Shown: one piece after another, positions 6,933 through 14,898 of the stretch
Numbering within the stretch: position 1 is the stretch's first letter
How the letters are laid out: every line of letters begins with the position of its first letter
Position numbers and translations under genes: made by a program
The notes under the pieces: generated by a model
Told to the model about the DNA's origin: nothing
The model's database searches: none
The model's input: only the letters and a program-made list of their open reading frames with translations
DNA from: an uncultured Bacteroides sp.
Lineage (GTDB): Bacteria; Bacteroidota; Bacteroidia; Bacteroidales; UBA11471
Length of the DNA stretch: 16,535 bases
Assembly: GCA_905210875.1 (NCBI GenBank)
Contig: CAJLYN010000024.1
Location: 1 to 16,535 of the forward strand
Direction of reading: 5' to 3'

Positions 6933-7367
6933 ATGACAATAGATCAGATACAAGACGAGGTCGTCGAGGAGTTCTCGGCGTTTGACGACTGGATGGACAA
7001 ATATGCGTTGCTGATAGAGTTGGGCAATTCGCTGCCGCCACTCGACGAACGCTACAAGACCGAGAGTAATCTTATCGAGGGGTGCCAGAGCCGGGTGTGG
7101 CTGCATGCCGACTATGACGACGGTCGGGTGTGCTTTCAGGCCGAAAGCGACGCCGTGATTGTGAAAGGCATCGTGTCGCTGCTCATCAAGGTGCTGTCGG
7201 GGCACACCCCGCAGGAGATTCTCGATGCCCATCTCTATTTTATCGAGCAGATAGGCCTCACCGAGCATTTGTCGCCCACCCGCTCCAACGGTCTGCTGGC
7301 TATGGTCAAGCAGATGCGGCTCTATGCCATGGTGTTCAAGGCTCGCGAAGAAGAACAGAAACAATAA
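6933..7367 (+). CDS. sufE: SufE-family cysteine desulfurase sulfur acceptor
   Basis: A 144-residue cytoplasmic protein of the SufE/CsdE family, which takes persulfide sulfur from the cysteine desulfurase SufS and passes it to the SufBCD Fe-S cluster scaffold. The key residue is Cys51 in EGCQSRVW, the signature of the acceptor loop. Other family features are the early EEFSAFDDWMDKY helix, LPPLDERYKTE (about 34-44), and the C-terminal LSPTRSNGLLAMVKQM segment. Length is normal. SufS and SufBCD are not in this window. The gene sits between the glutaminyl cyclase and the peptide transporter on the same strand, with spacings of 17 and 30 bases, so shared transcription is possible. Confidence 0.93.
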   Translation: MTIDQIQDEVVEEFSAFDDWMDKYALLIELGNSLPPLDERYKTESNLIEGCQSRVWLHADYDDGRVCFQAESDAVIVKGIVSLLIKVLSGHTPQEILDAHLYFIEQIGLTEHLSPTRSNGLLAMVKQMRLYAMVFKAREEEQKQ

Positions 7368-7397
7368 ACATAGTATAAACCTAAACTAAGAAAAAAC

Positions 7398-9059
7398 ATG
7401 TTTAAAAATCAGCCCAAAGGTTTGTATGCCCTGGCGCTCGCCAATACCGGCGAACGTTTCGGCTATTACACCATGCTTGCGATTTTCCTGTTGTTTATAC
7501 AGGCAAAATTCGGTTTTAGTGCAGCGGTAGCTACACAGATTTATTCGATTTTCCTTGCAGCGGTTTATTTCATGCCGCTTTTCGGAGGTATTTTGGCCGA
7601 CCGCATCGGTTATGGGAAATGCGTTACGCTGGGTATCATCGTTATGTTTGCCGGCTATCTTTGTCTCTCTATTCCGACAGGAGCCGACGTTATCGGCAAG
7701 ACCTTGATGTTCGGGGCATTGGCACTCATTGCCATCGGTACCGGACTTTTCAAAGGCAACTTGCAGGTGATGGTCGGTAACCTCTACGACGACCCCAAGT
7801 ATGCATCGAAGCGTGATGCCGCATTCAGCCTCTTTTACATGGCCATCAACATCGGTGCCATGTTTGCCCCCTCGGCAGCTAAGAGCGTTACCAACTTCTT
7901 CTTGGGTAAATCGGGTCTCTTTTATGACGCCAATATACCCTCGTTGGCCCACCAGTATCTCGACGGTACGATTTCGGCCGAGAATGCAGCCAAACTTTCC
8001 GACCTGGCTTCTCAGATGTCGGTAAGCGGCATGGACATGACGGCATTCAGCCAGTTCTATATCGAAAAACTCTCGGCTGCTTATAACTACGGATTTGCCG
8101 TGGCCTGCATCTCGCTGGTTATCTCGGTGGCCATTTATTATGGATGCCGGTCGTGGTTCAAGCATGCCGATGTCAATTCGGTACAGGCCAAGGCTGCCCA
8201 TGTCGAAGAGGTGGAGCTTACTCCGGAGCAGACCAAGAGCCGTATTACGGCCTTGTTGCTTGTCTTTGCCGTAGTGGTTTTCTTCTGGATGGCCTTCCAT
8301 CAGAACGGTGCCACAATGACGATTTTTGCCCGTGACTATACCTCTAATCTGGCCGAGGGATTCACTCGCATAGGCTTTAACATTTGGAGCTTGGTACTTA
8401 TCGCCATATCGATTTACACATTGTTCAGCACTTTCCAGGCTACGGTGGCTCGTACCAAAGTGATTTTGGGCGTCGTAACCTTGGCATTGTGGGGTGGCGT
8501 AGCTGCGATTTATCTGTCGATGCCTGCCGAAGTGTTGATTCAACCTTCTGATTTCCAACAGTTCAATCCTTTCTTTGTGGTGGCATTAACGCCGGTGTCT
8601 TTGGCTATTTTTGGAGCTTTGGCTTCGAAGGGTAAAGAGCCGTCGGCTCCCCGTAAAATCGGATTCGGTATGCTGGTGGCCGCTGCCGGCTTCCTTATTC
8701 TTACCGTTGGTTCTATGGGACTGGCTTCTCCCAAGGAGTTGGGTGGAACGGTGAGCGACGTATTGGTGTCGCCCAACTGGCTCATCTCGACCTATCTCGT
8801 ACTTACCTTTGCCGAGCTGTTGTTGTCGCCCATGGGAATCTCTTTCGTTTCCAAGGTGGCTCCTCCCAAGTACAAGGGTGCCATGATGGGTTGCTGGTTT
8901 GCGGCTACGGCCATCGGTAATTATCTGGTTTCTATTCCGGGTCTTCTCTGGGATAAACTTCCCTTGTGGGGTATCTGGACCCTCCTCATTGCCCTTTGCC
9001 TCTTGTCGGCCCTCTTTATCTTCTCTATTATGAAGAAATTGGAGACGGCTACGAAATAA
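7398..9059 (+). CDS. POT-family peptide/proton symporter
   Basis: A 553-residue inner-membrane transporter of the proton-dependent oligopeptide family (POT/PTR2, major facilitator fold) that imports di- and tripeptides. The first helix carries NTGERFGYY (residues 16-24), the POT signature with its first glutamate replaced by Asn16. The second signature is FYMAINIGAMFAPS, and Glu473 in FAELLLSPMG is the family's conserved helix-10 glutamate that contacts the peptide amino group. An extra polar stretch (about 175-235) between hydrophobic segments is longer than in compact POT proteins. About fourteen hydrophobic segments can be counted. It starts 30 bases after sufE with no TAnnTTTG box between, so it is probably read from upstream, and its transcript ends at the hairpin at 9085-9114. 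The true substrate cannot be told from sequence. Confidence 0.93.
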   Translation: MFKNQPKGLYALALANTGERFGYYTMLAIFLLFIQAKFGFSAAVATQIYSIFLAAVYFMPLFGGILADRIGYGKCVTLGIIVMFAGYLCLSIPTGADVIGKTLMFGALALIAIGTGLFKGNLQVMVGNLYDDPKYASKRDAAFSLFYMAINIGAMFAPSAAKSVTNFFLGKSGLFYDANIPSLAHQYLDGTISAENAAKLSDLASQMSVSGMDMTAFSQFYIEKLSAAYNYGFAVACISLVISVAIYYGCRSWFKHADVNSVQAKAAHVEEVELTPEQTKSRITALLLVFAVVVFFWMAFHQNGATMTIFARDYTSNLAEGFTRIGFNIWSLVLIAISIYTLFSTFQATVARTKVILGVVTLALWGGVAAIYLSMPAEVLIQPSDFQQFNPFFVVALTPVSLAIFGALASKGKEPSAPRKIGFGMLVAAAGFLILTVGSMGLASPKELGGTVSDVLVSPNWLISTYLVLTFAELLLSPMGISFVSKVAPPKYKGAMMGCWFAATAIGNYLVSIPGLLWDKLPLWGIWTLLIALCLLSALFIFSIMKKLETATK

Positions 9060-9084
9060 GATATTTGTTCTTTTCTCAGCATAG

Positions 9085-9114
9085 CAGGGCGGCTTCCCGA
9101 TGGAAGCCGCCCTG
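9085..9114. terminator. Strong hairpin terminator between convergent genes
   Basis: CAGGGCGGCTTCC (9085-9097) pairs perfectly with GGAAGCCGCCCTG (9102-9114): a 13-base-pair stem with the four-base loop CGAT, followed on the plus strand by TTGCATTTT. It lies 25 bases after the peptide transporter stop and 46 bases past the rnhB stop on the other strand, so it may end transcription from both sides, though neither side has a long T run. Confidence 0.8.
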
Positions 9115-9160
9115 TTGCATTTTGGGGAACGATAGTGCTGTTGTTTGTCGGCTTCGGGGG

Positions 9161-9763
9161 CTACTCAAAAAGAGAATGCTGCTCCGTGCCCAGCAGGTTG
9201 AAAGTCTGACGGTGGTAGGGGGTGGGGCCGTATTGGGCAATGGCGGCACGGTGAGCCCGGGGGGGGTAGCCTTTGTTTTCGTCCCAGTGGTATTGCGGGA
9301 ACTTCTTGTGCAGCCGCATCATGTAATCGTCTCGATAGGTCTTGGCCAAAATAGACGCGGCGGCAATGGAGAGGTAGCGGCCGTCGCCTTTTACTTCGCA
9401 CGAAAAGGGTAGGTTGCGGTAAGGGGTGAAGCGGTTACCGTCGATGAGCAGGGCCTCGGGGCGGACACTCAGGGCATCGATGGCCCGGTGCATGGCCAGA
9501 AAAGAGGCTTTCAGAATGTTGATTTTGTCAATCTCCTCCGGGGTTACAATGCCTATGCCCCAGGCGATGGCTTTCTCTTCGATGACCGGCCGCAGGGAGT
9601 AACGCTGTTTTTCGCTAAGTTGTTTCGAGTCGTTGAGCCGTTCGTCGCGAAAGTCGGGCGGGAGTATGACGGCTGCCGCAAATACAGGGCCCGCCAGACA
9701 GCCCCGACCGGCCTCGTCACAACCGGCTTCGATGCGACCCTCTGTCTTATAGGGTAATAACAT
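9161..9763 (-). CDS. rnhB: Ribonuclease HII
   Basis: A 200-residue cytoplasmic nuclease that cuts the RNA strand of RNA-DNA hybrids and starts removal of misincorporated ribonucleotides from DNA. The four catalytic acidic residues are present: Asp16 and Glu17 in GCDEAGRG, Asp108 in LLIDGN, and Asp127 in [15 protein letters not shown] (45-54) and [14 protein letters not shown] are further family signatures. Length is normal. The frame is open 67 codons further upstream, but that part is low-complexity and crosses the -7 box at 9783-9790, so ATG 9763 is preferred. The gene is convergent with the peptide transporter and divergent from the ribosomal operon. Confidence 0.96.
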   Translation of the reverse strand: MLLPYKTEGRIEAGCDEAGRGCLAGPVFAAAVILPPDFRDERLNDSKQLSEKQRYSLRPVIEEKAIAWGIGIVTPEEIDKINILKASFLAMHRAIDALSVRPEALLIDGNRFTPYRNLPFSCEVKGDGRYLSIAAASILAKTYRDDYMMRLHKKFPQYHWDENKGYPPRAHRAAIAQYGPTPYHRQTFNLLGTEQHSLFE

Positions 9764-9782
9764 ATAAACAATGATTCTTTGA

Positions 9783-9790
9783 CAAAGGTA
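9783..9790 (-). promoter_or_regulatory. Bacteroidota -7 box (TACCTTTG) for rnhB
   Basis: The minus strand reads TACCTTTG, an exact TAnnTTTG match, ending 19 bases before the ATG at 9763. The leader would be about 13 bases. No -33 TTG is seen at the usual spacing. Confidence 0.6.
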
Positions 9791-9915
9791 TGAAAAAAGA
9801 ATTTCTTCCAGCTGTGTGGCCTTGTAACATTTTGAAGAGCAGATCTCTTTGATTGTATAAATCGTATCTCGGTTGTCGGAGAGGATATGGATTTTATTTG
9901 AAGATTTATGCTGTT

Positions 9916-9951
9916 TTTGTTTGGTAATTAGTGATTTAGTTTCTATCTTTG
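9916..9951 (+). promoter_or_regulatory. Promoter of the str-S10 ribosomal operon (two TTTG copies, TATCTTTG)
   Basis: TATCTTTG at 9944-9951 matches the -7 consensus exactly, and TTTG at 9920-9923 lies exactly 20 bases upstream as the -33 element; a second TTTG abuts it at 9916-9919. It is the only site in the window with both elements at ideal spacing, as expected for a very highly expressed ribosomal operon. Transcription should begin near 9957-9959. Confidence 0.85.
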
Positions 9952-10001
9952 CGGTGTTTTTCACCCCAAGTGTATTGGTGGTTGCTTATAATTTATTGAT
10001 T

Positions 10002-10079
10002 ATGAGTGATTTGCTGGTGCGCTTTGTGGTGAGTTTGAAAACGGATAATAAACCTACAAATAGAAGAACTAAAGATTAA
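10002..10079 (+). CDS. Possible 25-residue leader peptide ahead of rpsL (doubtful)
   Basis: An ATG at 10002 opens 25 codons ending in TAA at 10077-10079, twelve bases before rpsL and inside its predicted leader. The peptide begins MSDLLVRFVVSLK and ends in a basic, polar tail. I recognise no family and see no run of one amino acid such as a classical attenuator would have. It may be a chance frame; it is listed only because its position would allow translational coupling to rpsL. Confidence 0.15.
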   Translation: MSDLLVRFVVSLKTDNKPTNRRTKD

Positions 10080-10091
10080 AAAAATTAAAAG

Positions 10092-10496
10092 ATGCCTACA
10101 ATTCAGCAATTAGTAAGAAAAGGGCGAGCTGTTTTGGAAGACAAGAGTAAGTCTCCGGCACTCGATTCATGTCCCCAAAGACGTGGCGTGTGTGTGCGAG
10201 TTTACACGACGACTCCCAAAAAGCCTAACTCTGCCATGCGTAAAGTAGCACGTGTGCGTTTGACCAACGGTAAAGAGGTGAACTCTTATATACCGGGAGA
10301 AGGTCACAACCTGCAAGAGCACTCGATTGTATTGGTGCGCGGCGGTCGTGTCAAAGACCTTCCTGGTGTACGTTATCACATCGTTCGCGGAACATTGGAT
10401 ACCGCAGGTGTAAATGGTCGTACCCAACGTCGCTCTAAATACGGAGCCAAGAGACCGAAAGCCGGAGCTGCTCCTGCCGCAAAAGGTAAGAAATAG
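10092..10496 (+). CDS. rpsL: 30S ribosomal protein S12
   Basis: A 134-residue protein of the decoding centre, first gene of the fused str-S10 operon. It carries the near-universal segments CPQRRGVC (27-34), [13 protein letters not shown] (39-51), [10 protein letters not shown] (69-78) and [13 protein letters not shown]. Lys43 and Lys88, where changes give streptomycin resistance, are the normal residues, and Asp89, the usual methylthiolation site, is present. Compared with the E. coli protein it has a C-terminal extension rich in Ala, Pro and Lys. No Shine-Dalgarno sequence precedes the ATG; the leader there is almost pure A. Confidence 0.98.
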   Translation: MPTIQQLVRKGRAVLEDKSKSPALDSCPQRRGVCVRVYTTTPKKPNSAMRKVARVRLTNGKEVNSYIPGEGHNLQEHSIVLVRGGRVKDLPGVRYHIVRGTLDTAGVNGRTQRRSKYGAKRPKAGAAPAAKGKK

Positions 10497-10532
10497 GCCA
10501 CAAGCAGAGATCCCAACAAACTACTTTTAGTG

Positions 10533-10597
10533 TCAAACACTGTTTGAGTTTATTGGATAGGCTGATTCAGGTTGAGTAAATGGTGTCGGAGGGCACC
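10533..10597 (+). promoter_or_regulatory. Two hairpins in the rpsL-rpsG spacer (possible S7 autoregulatory site)
   Basis: The 152-base gap between rpsL and rpsG is the longest inside the operon. It holds TCAAAC/GTTTGA (10533-10538 with 10542-10547, loop ACT) and GGTGTC/GGCACC (10582-10587 with 10592-10597, loop GGAG, one G-T pair). In E. coli, S7 represses its own operon by binding the rpsL-rpsG intercistronic RNA. A similar role here is inference from position; I have not matched the E. coli structure. Confidence 0.4.
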
Positions 10598-10648
10598 GTT
10601 GAAGATGTGAAAAGCAACCAAAAACAAGAACAATAATTACAAAACATA

Positions 10649-11125
10649 ATGAGAAAAGCAAAACCTAAGAAACGGGTCATCATACCCGATCCCGTATTCA
10701 GTGACGTAAAGGTTACCAAATTTGTCAATCACTTGATGTATGACGGCAAGAAAAGCATTGCCTATACTATATTTTATACGGCCTTGAATACTGTAAAGGA
10801 AAAGCTCTCCAACGAAGAAAAATCCGCTCTCGAAATCTGGAAGAAAGCGTTGGACAATATTACCCCTCAAGTAGAGGTAAAATCTCGTCGTGTCGGTGGT
10901 GCCACCTTCCAAGTACCTACCGAAATTCGCCCCGACCGCAAAGAATCCATCTCCATGAAGAATTTGATACAATACGCCCGTAAAAGAGGCGGCAAGACGA
11001 TGGCTGAGAAATTGGCTGCCGAGATTGTCGATGCCTATAACGAGCAAGGTGGCGCATTCAAGCGTAAGGAGGATATGCACAAAATGGCCGAGGCCAACCG
11101 GGCATTTGCACATTTCAGATTCTAA
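10649..11125 (+). CDS. rpsG: 30S ribosomal protein S7
   Basis: A 158-residue primary 16S rRNA-binding protein that nucleates assembly of the 30S head and contacts the E and P sites. Recognised by the N-terminal MRKAKPKKR, the [23 protein letters not shown] segment in the first 40 residues, [18 protein letters not shown] (about 67-84), and the C-terminal [21 protein letters not shown] sequence, here [21 protein letters not shown]. Length and order in the operon are standard. The start has an A-rich leader without a Shine-Dalgarno sequence. Confidence 0.98.
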   Translation: MRKAKPKKRVIIPDPVFSDVKVTKFVNHLMYDGKKSIAYTIFYTALNTVKEKLSNEEKSALEIWKKALDNITPQVEVKSRRVGGATFQVPTEIRPDRKESISMKNLIQYARKRGGKTMAEKLAAEIVDAYNEQGGAFKRKEDMHKMAEANRAFAHFRF

Positions 11126-11150
11126 TCTTAAAAAGTAAAGGGAACCAACA

Positions 11151-13286
11151 ATGGCAACAATGTCAAAAGCAGACGAACAACTCAAATATACCAGAAATAT
11201 CGGTATCATGGCTCACATCGATGCAGGAAAGACGACCACTTCGGAGCGTATTCTTTTCTACACCGGTTTGACTCACAAAATCGGCGAGGTGCACGATGGA
11301 GCCGCTACCATGGACTGGATGGAGCAAGAGCAGGAACGTGGTATCACCATCACCTCGGCCGCTACAACCACATGGTGGAAATTTGGTAACGAGAAATATA
11401 AAATCAATCTTATTGACACCCCGGGGCACGTCGATTTTACGGCCGAAGTAGAACGCTCGTTGCGTGTCCTCGATGGTGCTGTGGCAACCTTCTGCGCCGT
11501 AGGTGGTGTAGAGCCCCAATCGGAAACTGTATGGCGTCAGGCCGACAAATACAATGTGCCTCGTATCGGTTATGTAAATAAGATGGACCGTTCGGGTGCC
11601 AACTTCTTTGAAGTAGTGCGTCAGTTGAAAGATGTGCTGGGTGCCAACCCCTGTCCGGTGCAAGTCCCTATCGGTGCCGAAGAGACTTTCAAAGGTGTGG
11701 TAGACCTTATCACCATGAAGGCCATATATTGGCACGATGAGACCATGGGTGCCGATTACTCTATCGAAGAGATTCCGGCATCTCTCAAAGATGAGGCCGA
11801 GGAGTGGCGCGATAAAATGCTCGAAAAAATCGCTGAATGCGACGACGTGGTCATGGAAAAATATTTCGATGATCCCTCGACCATTACCGAAGACGAAATA
11901 CGTACGGCATTGAGAAAAGGAACACTCAGTATGTCGATTGTTCCCATGCTTTGCGGCTCTTCTTTCAAAAATAAAGGTGTACAGACACTGCTTGATGCTG
12001 TTTGTGCTTACCTCCCCAGCCCCGAAGATACTCCCGCCATTATCGGTCATAACCCCGATGATCCCGAGAAAGAAGAGGTTCGTAAACCCCTCTTTGAAGA
12101 GAAAATGTCGGCCCTCGTCTTCAAGATTGCCGTTGACCCCTATGTAGGTCGTCTCTGCTTCTTCCGTGTGTACTCGGGCGAAATCCCTGCAGGCTCGTAT
12201 GTACTCAACTCGCGTTCGGGCAAGAAGGAGCGTGTATCTCGTCTTTTCCAAATGCACTCCAACAAGCAGAATCCTAAGGATGTTATCGGTTGTGGCGATA
12301 TCGGTGCCGGTGTAGGCTTCAAGGATATCCGCACCGGTGATACCCTCTGCGCCGAAGATGCTCCTATCGTACTCGAAGCCATGGACTTCCCCGATCCCGT
12401 TATCGGTATCGCCGTTGAGCCCAAGACCCAGAAAGATATGGACAAACTCAGCCTTGGTTTGCAGAAGTTGGCCGAAGAAGATCCTACCTTCACCGTCAAG
12501 ACCGACGAAGAGACCGGACAAACCGTTATCAGCGGTATGGGTGAGCTTCACCTCGAAATCATCATCGACCGTCTCAAACGTGAGTTCAAGGTTGAATGTA
12601 ATCAGGGTCGTCCCCAGGTTTCCTACAAAGAGGCCATTACCAAGCCCGTGGAACTTCGCGAGGTTTACAAGAAACAGACCGGTGGTCGTGGTAAATTTGC
12701 CGATATCATCGTTCGCGTAGAACCGGCCGACGACAGCTTTGAAGGAAGTGGTTTGCAATTCGTAGATGAAGTCAAGGGTGGTAACATTCCCAAGGAATTT
12801 ATTCCTTCGATTCAGAAAGGTTTCACCACGGCGATGAAAAACGGCGTATTGGCCGGATATCCGCTCGACCGTCTCAAAGTAACCGTTCTCGATGGATCGT
12901 TCCACCCCGTAGACTCTGACCAGCTTTCGTTTGAGGTGTGTGCCATTCAGGCCTTCAAGAAGGCATGTGAGAAAGCCAAACCGGTACTCATGGAGCCTAT
13001 CATGAAGATAGAGGTTGTTACCCCCGAAGAAAGCATGGGTGATGTGATTTCCGACCTCAACAAACGTCGTGGACAAGTAGAAGGTATGGAATCGAGCCGT
13101 TCGGGCGCCCGCATCGTAAAAGCCAAAGCTCCTCTGGCCGAAATGTTTGGCTATGTAACCGCTTTGCGTACGATAACCTCGGGTCGTGCCACCTCGACCA
13201 TGTCGTTCTCTCACTACGCCGAAGTAAGCACTCAGATTGCCAAACAAGTGCTCACCGAAGTACAAGGCCGCGTAGATTTATTGTAA
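11151..13286 (+). CDS. fusA: Elongation factor G
   Basis: A 711-residue GTPase that drives translocation of tRNA and mRNA on the ribosome and, with ribosome recycling factor, splits it. Domain I has all GTPase motifs: P-loop AHIDAGKT (21-28), switch I ERGITI (62-67), DTPGH (89-93) with catalytic His93, and NKMD (143-146). Domains II to V follow at normal length, including the GMGELHLEI segment of domain III and the domain IV tip. It is therefore the canonical GTP-hydrolysing factor, not the GTPase-independent EF-G2 paralogue known in Bacteroides. A second in-frame ATG at 11160 is an alternative start. tuf does not follow; rpsJ begins 22 bases after the stop. Confidence 0.98.
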   Translation: MATMSKADEQLKYTRNIGIMAHIDAGKTTTSERILFYTGLTHKIGEVHDGAATMDWMEQEQERGITITSAATTTWWKFGNEKYKINLIDTPGHVDFTAEVERSLRVLDGAVATFCAVGGVEPQSETVWRQADKYNVPRIGYVNKMDRSGANFFEVVRQLKDVLGANPCPVQVPIGAEETFKGVVDLITMKAIYWHDETMGADYSIEEIPASLKDEAEEWRDKMLEKIAECDDVVMEKYFDDPSTITEDEIRTALRKGTLSMSIVPMLCGSSFKNKGVQTLLDAVCAYLPSPEDTPAIIGHNPDDPEKEEVRKPLFEEKMSALVFKIAVDPYVGRLCFFRVYSGEIPAGSYVLNSRSGKKERVSRLFQMHSNKQNPKDVIGCGDIGAGVGFKDIRTGDTLCAEDAPIVLEAMDFPDPVIGIAVEPKTQKDMDKLSLGLQKLAEEDPTFTVKTDEETGQTVISGMGELHLEIIIDRLKREFKVECNQGRPQVSYKEAITKPVELREVYKKQTGGRGKFADIIVRVEPADDSFEGSGLQFVDEVKGGNIPKEFIPSIQKGFTTAMKNGVLAGYPLDRLKVTVLDGSFHPVDSDQLSFEVCAIQAFKKACEKAKPVLMEPIMKIEVVTPEESMGDVISDLNKRRGQVEGMESSRSGARIVKAKAPLAEMFGYVTALRTITSGRATSTMSFSHYAEVSTQIAKQVLTEVQGRVDLL

Positions 13287-13307
13287 AATAGAACAGAAAC
13301 AACCAAT

Positions 13308-13613
13308 ATGAGCCAAAAAATTAGAATCAAACTGAAATCTTACGATCATAATCTCGTCGACAAGTCGGCAGAGAAGATTGTAAAGACTGTTAAGGCCAGC
13401 GGCGCAGTGGTCAGCGGACCGATACCCCTGCCTACCCACAAACGTATCTTCACTGTAAACCGTTCGACGTTTGTGAACAAGAAATCGAGAGAGCAATTTG
13501 AACTCTCTTCGTTCAAACGTCTTATCGACATTTACAGCTCCACCGCCAAGACAGTCGATGCCCTGATGAAGCTCGAATTGCCCAGCGGCGTAGAAGTAGA
13601 AATCAAAGTGTAG
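13308..13613 (+). CDS. rpsJ: 30S ribosomal protein S10
   Basis: A 101-residue protein of the 30S head that also serves as NusE in antitermination complexes. Recognised by [18 protein letters not shown] (about 4-21), [17 protein letters not shown] (about 39-55) and the final [15 protein letters not shown]. Length is normal. In this genome it follows fusA by 21 bases, joining the str and S10 operons. Confidence 0.98.
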   Translation: MSQKIRIKLKSYDHNLVDKSAEKIVKTVKASGAVVSGPIPLPTHKRIFTVNRSTFVNKKSREQFELSSFKRLIDIYSSTAKTVDALMKLELPSGVEVEIKV

Positions 13614-13642
13614 TATAAACCTATATTAAAAACCACAGAGAA

Positions 13643-14260
13643 ATGCCAGGATTATTAGGAAAAAAAATCGGAATGACATCCGTTTTCAGTGCCGAGGGAA
13701 AAAATGTTCCATGCACTGTTATCGAAGTAGGTCCCTGCGTAGTTACTCAAGTAAAAACGGTTGAAGCTGACGGATACGAAGCCGTGCAGGTGGGTTTCCT
13801 CGATAAGAAAGAGAAACACACCACCCAGCCCGAAATGGGCCACTTCAAAAAAGCCGGAGTAACCCCCAAGAGACACTTGGCCGAGTTCAAAGGATTTGAT
13901 GAGGCTTATAAAGCCGGCGACGTCATCACGGTCGACCTTTTCGAAGGAACCGACTATGTAGATGTCATCGGAACCTCGAAAGGTAAAGGCTTCAAAGGCG
14001 TCGTAGGTCGCCACGGATTCGGCGGTGTCGGACAATCCACCCACGGTCAGCACAACCGTTTGCGTGCTCCCGGTTCGGTAGGTGCCTGCTCTTACCCCGC
14101 TAAGGTTTTCAAAGGAACCCGTATGGCCGGTCAGACCGGTAATGAGCGCGTTACCGTGCAAAACCTTCAAGTGTTGAAAATCATGCCGGAGCACAACCTC
14201 CTCCTTATCAAAGGTTCGGTACCCGGTTGTAAAGGTTCAATCGTAATAATTGAAAAGTAA
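13643..14260 (+). CDS. rplC: 50S ribosomal protein L3
   Basis: A 205-residue early-assembly protein of the large subunit with a loop reaching toward the peptidyl-transferase centre. Seen features are the N-terminal [13 protein letters not shown], the [19 protein letters not shown] loop (about 112-130), [18 protein letters not shown], and the end segment [14 protein letters not shown]. Its TAA stop overlaps the ATG of rplD by one base (TAATG), which suggests coupled translation. Confidence 0.97.
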   Translation: MPGLLGKKIGMTSVFSAEGKNVPCTVIEVGPCVVTQVKTVEADGYEAVQVGFLDKKEKHTTQPEMGHFKKAGVTPKRHLAEFKGFDEAYKAGDVITVDLFEGTDYVDVIGTSKGKGFKGVVGRHGFGGVGQSTHGQHNRLRAPGSVGACSYPAKVFKGTRMAGQTGNERVTVQNLQVLKIMPEHNLLLIKGSVPGCKGSIVIIEK

Positions 14261-14880
14261 TGGAACTGAGCGTATATAACATCAAAGGCGAAGATACGGG
14301 AAAGAAAGTTACGTTGAACGATGCAGTATTCGGCATTGAGCCCAACGAACACGCCATTTATCTCGACGTGAAACAATACATGGCCAACAAACGCCAAGGT
14401 ACTCACAAATCCAAAGAAAGAAGTGAAGTATCGGGAAGTACCCGCAAACTGATTCGTCAAAAAGGTTCAGGCGGTGCCCGTCGTGGTGATATCAATTCGC
14501 CTATAATGGTAGGTGGTGGACGTGTGTTTGGCCCCCGTCCCCGCAACTACGATTTCAAACTCAACAAGAAGGTGAAATCGTTGGCCCGCAAATCGGCCCT
14601 CACTCTCAAAGCACAGGAAAACGCTATTTGCGTTGTAGAAGACTTTACGTTTGAAGCTCCCAAGACCAAAGATTTTGTCTCTTTCGCTCAAAATCTGAAA
14701 GTTGCAGATAAAAAAATGCTTTTGGTTTTAGGAAGTGAAAATAAAAACGTATATTTGTCGGCTCGAAATGTGCCCAAGGCAAAAGTTGTAACAACCTCGG
14801 AGCTAAACACATACAAAGTATTGGATTGCGCCAGTCTTGTATTGACCGAAAGCTCTTTGGCTGCTATTAATAACTTTTAA
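14260..14880 (+). CDS. rplD: 50S ribosomal protein L4
   Basis: A 206-residue large-subunit protein whose extended loop lines the exit tunnel; in E. coli it also represses its operon. The loop is seen as [20 protein letters not shown] (about 62-81), followed by [15 protein letters not shown] and [14 protein letters not shown]. The last third (from about 14695) is more AT-rich than the rest and contains a TAnnTTTG match at 14750-14757. The start overlaps the rplC stop by one base. Confidence 0.97.
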   Translation: MELSVYNIKGEDTGKKVTLNDAVFGIEPNEHAIYLDVKQYMANKRQGTHKSKERSEVSGSTRKLIRQKGSGGARRGDINSPIMVGGGRVFGPRPRNYDFKLNKKVKSLARKSALTLKAQENAICVVEDFTFEAPKTKDFVSFAQNLKVADKKMLLVLGSENKNVYLSARNVPKAKVVTTSELNTYKVLDCASLVLTESSLAAINNF

Positions 14881-14883
14881 TAT

Positions 14884-14892
14884 AAAGGAGGT
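14884..14892 (+). promoter_or_regulatory. Perfect Shine-Dalgarno sequence before rplW
   Basis: AAAGGAGGT lies six bases before the rplW ATG at 14899 and is fully complementary to the usual 16S rRNA 3' end (CACCTCCTTT). Other genes in this window have A-rich leaders with no comparable sequence, so the site is exceptional for this genome. Confidence 0.85.
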
Positions 14893-14898
14893 AAAATA

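Larger units (their letters stand above)
9764..10091. promoter_or_regulatory. Divergent intergenic region between rnhB and rpsL
   Basis: A 328-base AT-rich spacer. It holds the rnhB -7 box (9783-9790, minus), the full rpsL promoter (9916-9951, plus), and an rpsL leader of about 130 bases. The leader begins with a small hairpin (9963-9982) and contains a 25-codon open frame (10002-10079). Between 9791 and 9915 I see nothing I can name. Confidence 0.75.

Noticed and set aside
7386..8558. A 390-codon open frame on the minus strand opposite the peptide transporter
   Set aside because: The composition is that of reverse-translated membrane helices, with no domain or promoter; the sense frame is a clear POT transporter.
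9764..9964. 67-residue N-terminal extension of RNase HII
   Set aside because: Low-complexity Lys/Ser/Thr-rich sequence in a promoter region; RNase HII is normally about 200 residues, as from ATG 9763.
10092..10496. Streptomycin-resistance changes in S12
   Set aside because: Lys43 and Lys88 are both the normal residues.
11163..13265. A 700-codon open frame on the minus strand opposite fusA
   Set aside because: It mirrors almost the whole of fusA, has no recognisable domain, no start signals, and is explained by codon bias that keeps stops out of the reverse frame.
7371..13623. The 13-base sequence TAGTATAAACCTA before both the peptide transporter (7371) and rplC (13611)
   Set aside because: A shared 13-mer is expected by chance about this often in a 16.5 kb window, more so in AT-rich leaders, and in the second copy it overlaps the rpsJ stop codon.
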